Shown here piece after piece: positions 14,923-16,896 of a stretch of 16,896 bases of DNA. Position numbers and translations under genes: made by a program. Numbering within the stretch: the first letter of the stretch is position 1; every line of letters starts with the position of its first letter. Under the pieces are notes generated by a model. That model saw nothing but the letters and a program-made list of their open reading frames with translations, had not been told where the DNA came from and searched no databases. This stretch comes from DASXTS01 sp036505275 (GTDB taxonomy: Bacteria > Actinomycetota > Actinomycetes > Mycobacteriales > Pseudonocardiaceae). The stretch is from positions 1-16,896 of the forward strand of contig DASXTS010000116.1 of the NCBI GenBank assembly GCA_036505275.1, written 5' to 3'.

Positions 14923-15897
14923 TCACACCCTTATGACGACCTTGGCGCGCGCGTGCTCGACCTCGAGGTAGCGGATGGCCTCGGGTGCTTCGCTCAACGG
15001 GTACGTCCGGTCGATGACCGGGGCGATCTTTCCGGACTCTGCGAGTTCTCGGAGCGTGGCCAGGTTCTCCCTGCTCGGCGCTGCGGTGAGGATGAGCAGC
15101 CGGTGGCGGACGAAGCGGGACAGCACCATTCCGCGAATGATCAGACCCATCGGCCCGACCAGGCTGCCGCCGCTGGACACGCCGCCACCGGAAAGAACGA
15201 GGGTCCCTGTGGGTGTCAGCGCCCGCCGGCACCCGGTCAACGAGCGGTTGCCCACCAGATCGAACGCCACGTCGTACCGCCCTGCGTTGCGGGTGAAGTC
15301 GTCCCGGGTGTAGTCGATGACGTGGTCCGCACCGATCGACCGGACCAGGTCCACATTTCTCGTACCGCACACACCGGTCACCTCTGCGCCGAACGCCTTG
15401 GCGATCTGCACCGCGAACGTCCCGACGCCCCCCGAGGCGCCATTGATCAGGACCCGCTGTCCCGGTTGTACCCGCCCGAGGTCGCGCAGGCCCATGAGGG
15501 CGGTGTTGCCCGCCAGCGGCACCGCGGCCGCCTGCTCGAAGGTCAGGTTTGCCGGCTTCGGCTCGACGGCGTCGTCCGGGACACACACGTATTCGGCGAA
15601 CGTGCCGTCGACTTCGCCGAATACCTCATCGCCGCGCCGGAACCGGTCGACGGCCGAACCAACGGCTGCCACCCGACCCGCGAAGTCCCTGCCTCGGATC
15701 TTCTTCTTGGGCCCGCCGAACCCGAGACTCATGCGCGCCAGGTACGGGTCACCCCGCATGAAGTGCCAGTCGTAGGCGTTGACCGAGGCCGCCTGAACCT
15801 GCACGAGCACCTCATTGGCGGCAGGCACCGGGGTGTCGATGTCCCTGAACTCGAGGACGTCGGATGAGCCGTACCGATCCTGCGCGATCGCCTTCAT
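14923..15897 (-). CDS. Zinc-independent MDR quinone oxidoreductase-like / NAD(P)-dependent reductase
   Basis: Medium-chain dehydrogenase/reductase of 324 residues. The GroES-like N-terminal domain contains VLVQVQAASVNAYDWHFMRG (30-49), RGRDFAGRVAAVG (68-80) and RFRRGDEVFG. The NAD(P)-binding motif is INGASGGVGTFAVQIAKAFG (151-170), followed by GADHVIDYT. Catalytic and structural zinc ligands are absent, which places it with quinone oxidoreductases and the related RTN4IP1-like reductases rather than alcohol dehydrogenases. Likely reaction: NADPH-dependent reduction of quinones or enones. ATG 15897 has GGGAG seven bases upstream; the frame extends to 15951 without support. It is transcribed alone. 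Confidence 0.9.
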   Translation of the reverse strand: MKAIAQDRYGSSDVLEFRDIDTPVPAANEVLVQVQAASVNAYDWHFMRGDPYLARMSLGFGGPKKKIRGRDFAGRVAAVGSAVDRFRRGDEVFGEVDGTFAEYVCVPDDAVEPKPANLTFEQAAAVPLAGNTALMGLRDLGRVQPGQRVLINGASGGVGTFAVQIAKAFGAEVTGVCGTRNVDLVRSIGADHVIDYTRDDFTRNAGRYDVAFDLVGNRSLTGCRRALTPTGTLVLSGGGVSSGGSLVGPMGLIIRGMVLSRFVRHRLLILTAAPSRENLATLRELAESGKIAPVIDRTYPLSEAPEAIRYLEVEHARAKVVIRV

Positions 15898-16020
15898 CGG
15901 GTCTCCCTCATACGAGCTCGGCCCGCAATGGCGGAGCCGGACCATCAGCACTGCCCACGACGGTAAGCCGGCGACCTCGGCGCCGGCATCGGGGACAGGC
16001 CTTAGGTGATGCCCGGATCT

Positions 16021-16152
16021 TCAGCCCTGATGACAGCGTTCGAGAAGGACGTGCACGACCGAGTCCGAGCCGGTCAGCTCGGTGCAGGCGTAGCCGACCG
16101 GGACATCGCCGAGGTGGTCGAAGAGCCGCTCGCCGCCACCGAGCAGGCTGTG
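16021..16152 (-). pseudogene. C-terminal relic of a RibD/dihydrofolate-reductase-like protein
   Basis: Reverse-frame residues SLLGGGERLFDHLGDVPVGY and TELTGSDSVVHVLLERC reproduce the last ~40 residues typical of actinobacterial 'dihydrofolate reductase family' (RibD C-terminal domain) proteins, where VLLGGGERLF begins the penultimate strand. Upstream in this frame the sequence is the antisense-frame readthrough of the GDPD gene end and has no DHFR character. The N-terminal ~140 residues, including the nucleotide-binding part, are therefore missing. It lies immediately downstream of the GDPD gene, suggesting a deletion or rearrangement joint near 16150-16180. Confidence 0.6.
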
Positions 16153-16180
16153 GCGTTGAGTGGTGGCGGCCGGCCTGACC

Positions 16181-16896
16181 TCAGCGCAGGCCGTTGCGCT
16201 TGGCCACGGCGACCAACAGGTCCGGGTCGTCGGAGATGATGCCGTCCACGCCAAGGTCGATCACGCGCTGCATGGTGGGCTCGTCGTTGATCGTGTAGGG
16301 CACAACCTTGAGCCCGTACCGCGGCCCCTGCAGCTCCGGCACGGTCGGGCCGTGGAAGTACGCCGGGTCCTCCCGCAGGTACCAGTCCGGCGACGGCAAG
16401 TGCCCCTGGTTCGGTTCGTGTACCTGCCGTTCGACGACACGGTGGACGCGCCGATCTGCTTGACGAGCAGGCCGAGATCCTGGTGCTGCCACCAGTCCAG
16501 CCGCCCGGTCCACGGGCTGCGCACCGACGGGTCGCCGTACACGGCCTGCAGCGAGCACTCGTCGGCCAGCGATGCGCACTCCGCCGGGCCGTACTGCCAG
16601 ACCAGGGCGACGGTCTCGATGTGCGGGTCGAGCTGTCGGGCCAGGTCGATGGTGCGCCAGTCGAAGGATTGGATGGTCACCCGGTCGGTGAAGCCGGCTT
16701 CCTCGATCGCCCCGACCAGCAGGCGGGTGAACGTCTCGTAGTCGGCGGTGTCCTGAACCAGCGGACTGATCTTGGTCTCGATGTTCATCCGGATGTCGTC
16801 GCGGCCGCTGGCACGCACCAGGTCGAACACCTCTTGCAGGGTGGGGATGCGCTGGCCGGGCACGGGCTGCTGGCGCGGGAAGGCCGGCAGCGTCTT
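16181..16896 (-). pseudogene. Glycerophosphodiester phosphodiesterase, frameshifted and 5'-truncated by the window edge
   Basis: GDPD-family TIM-barrel enzyme that hydrolyses deacylated phospholipids to glycerol-3-phosphate and an alcohol. The gene enters from beyond the right edge, so its signal or start and the HRG/ENT active-site region are out of view. Visible are RIPTLQEVFDLVRASGRDDI, MNIETKI (active-site Glu), VTIQSFDWRTIDLARQLDP and a segment to QIGASTVSSNGRYT. There the frame breaks near 16425. The next frame reads EPNQGHLPSPDWYLREDPAY and the C-terminal barrel motif VPYTINDEPTMQRVIDLGVD, GIISDDPDLL, ending at 16181. A single lost base in the ACC/ACG context restores the frame (RYTEPNQGH). 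All visible motifs are conserved, so a sequencing error is as likely as a real mutation. Confidence 0.82.

Noticed and set aside
13019..14971. 650-residue plus-strand ORF and the 526-residue reverse ORF at 13275-14855
   Set aside because: Both overlap the second DHA2 exporter, whose helices and motifs are unmistakable; the long ORFs are low-complexity Arg/Ala/Gly/Pro translations.
1..16896. tRNA, rRNA, CRISPR, transposase, attachment sites, toxin-antitoxin or phage genes
   Set aside because: None could be recognised by eye on either strand; no regularly spaced repeats or terminal inverted repeats were seen.

Overview
The window is high-GC DNA with actinobacterial character. Genes begin with ATG or GTG and often have a GGAGG-like site. 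Gene families fit that phylum: a DUF222/HNH (13E12-type) relic, a PPOX-class flavin/F420 protein relic, a Tat-exported PhoD phosphatase, a short-LID adenylate kinase and 14-helix DHA2 drug exporters. The genus cannot be fixed from this sequence. Gene content is that of an accessory, housekeeping-poor chromosomal stretch. There is no rRNA, tRNA, CRISPR array, transposase or phage module.

Layout, left to right. 1-600: decayed DUF222/HNH gene. 597-1592 (-): CorA-type Mg2+ channel. 1822-1956 (+): 44-residue membrane peptide. 2022-2924 (-): alpha/beta hydrolase interrupted by two compensating one-base indels. 3062-3712 (+): adenylate kinase paralogue, then 3759-4607 (+): a second, intact alpha/beta hydrolase. 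4600-5688 (-): AI-2E/PerM-family permease, convergent with that hydrolase. 6039-7514 (+): DHA2 exporter, ended by a strong hairpin at 7544-7584. 7592-9667 (-): a compact cluster of a MarR-like regulator, an FAD monooxygenase of markedly lower GC, and a DUF1992 protein. 9786-10110 (-): PPOX-family relic. 10158-11984 (-): PhoD alkaline phosphatase. 12153-12707 (+): YceI protein with a palindromic operator candidate upstream and a 34-base perfect palindrome downstream. 12757-13329 (-): HdeD/DUF308 membrane protein. 13422-14906 (+): second DHA2 exporter. 14923-15897 (-): zinc-independent quinone-oxidoreductase-like enzyme. 16021-16152 (-): tail of a RibD/DHFR-like protein. 16181-16896 (-): glycerophosphodiester phosphodiesterase, frameshifted and cut by the window edge.

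The genes look like many short transcription units rather than one pathway. Shared themes are envelope and transport functions (CorA, PerM, two exporters, DUF308, YceI, PhoD, GDPD), phosphate scavenging (PhoD and GDPD) and detoxification (monooxygenase with MarR, exporters). The most distinctive unit is the translationally coupled marR-monooxygenase pair, whose base composition points to acquired DNA.

Several otherwise well-conserved genes are broken by single-base changes at or next to short homopolymers. This may be genuine decay or residual sequencing error. I found no convincing undescribed multi-gene system. The best leads are the acquired monooxygenase unit, the YceI operator and the PPOX-membrane-tail chimera.
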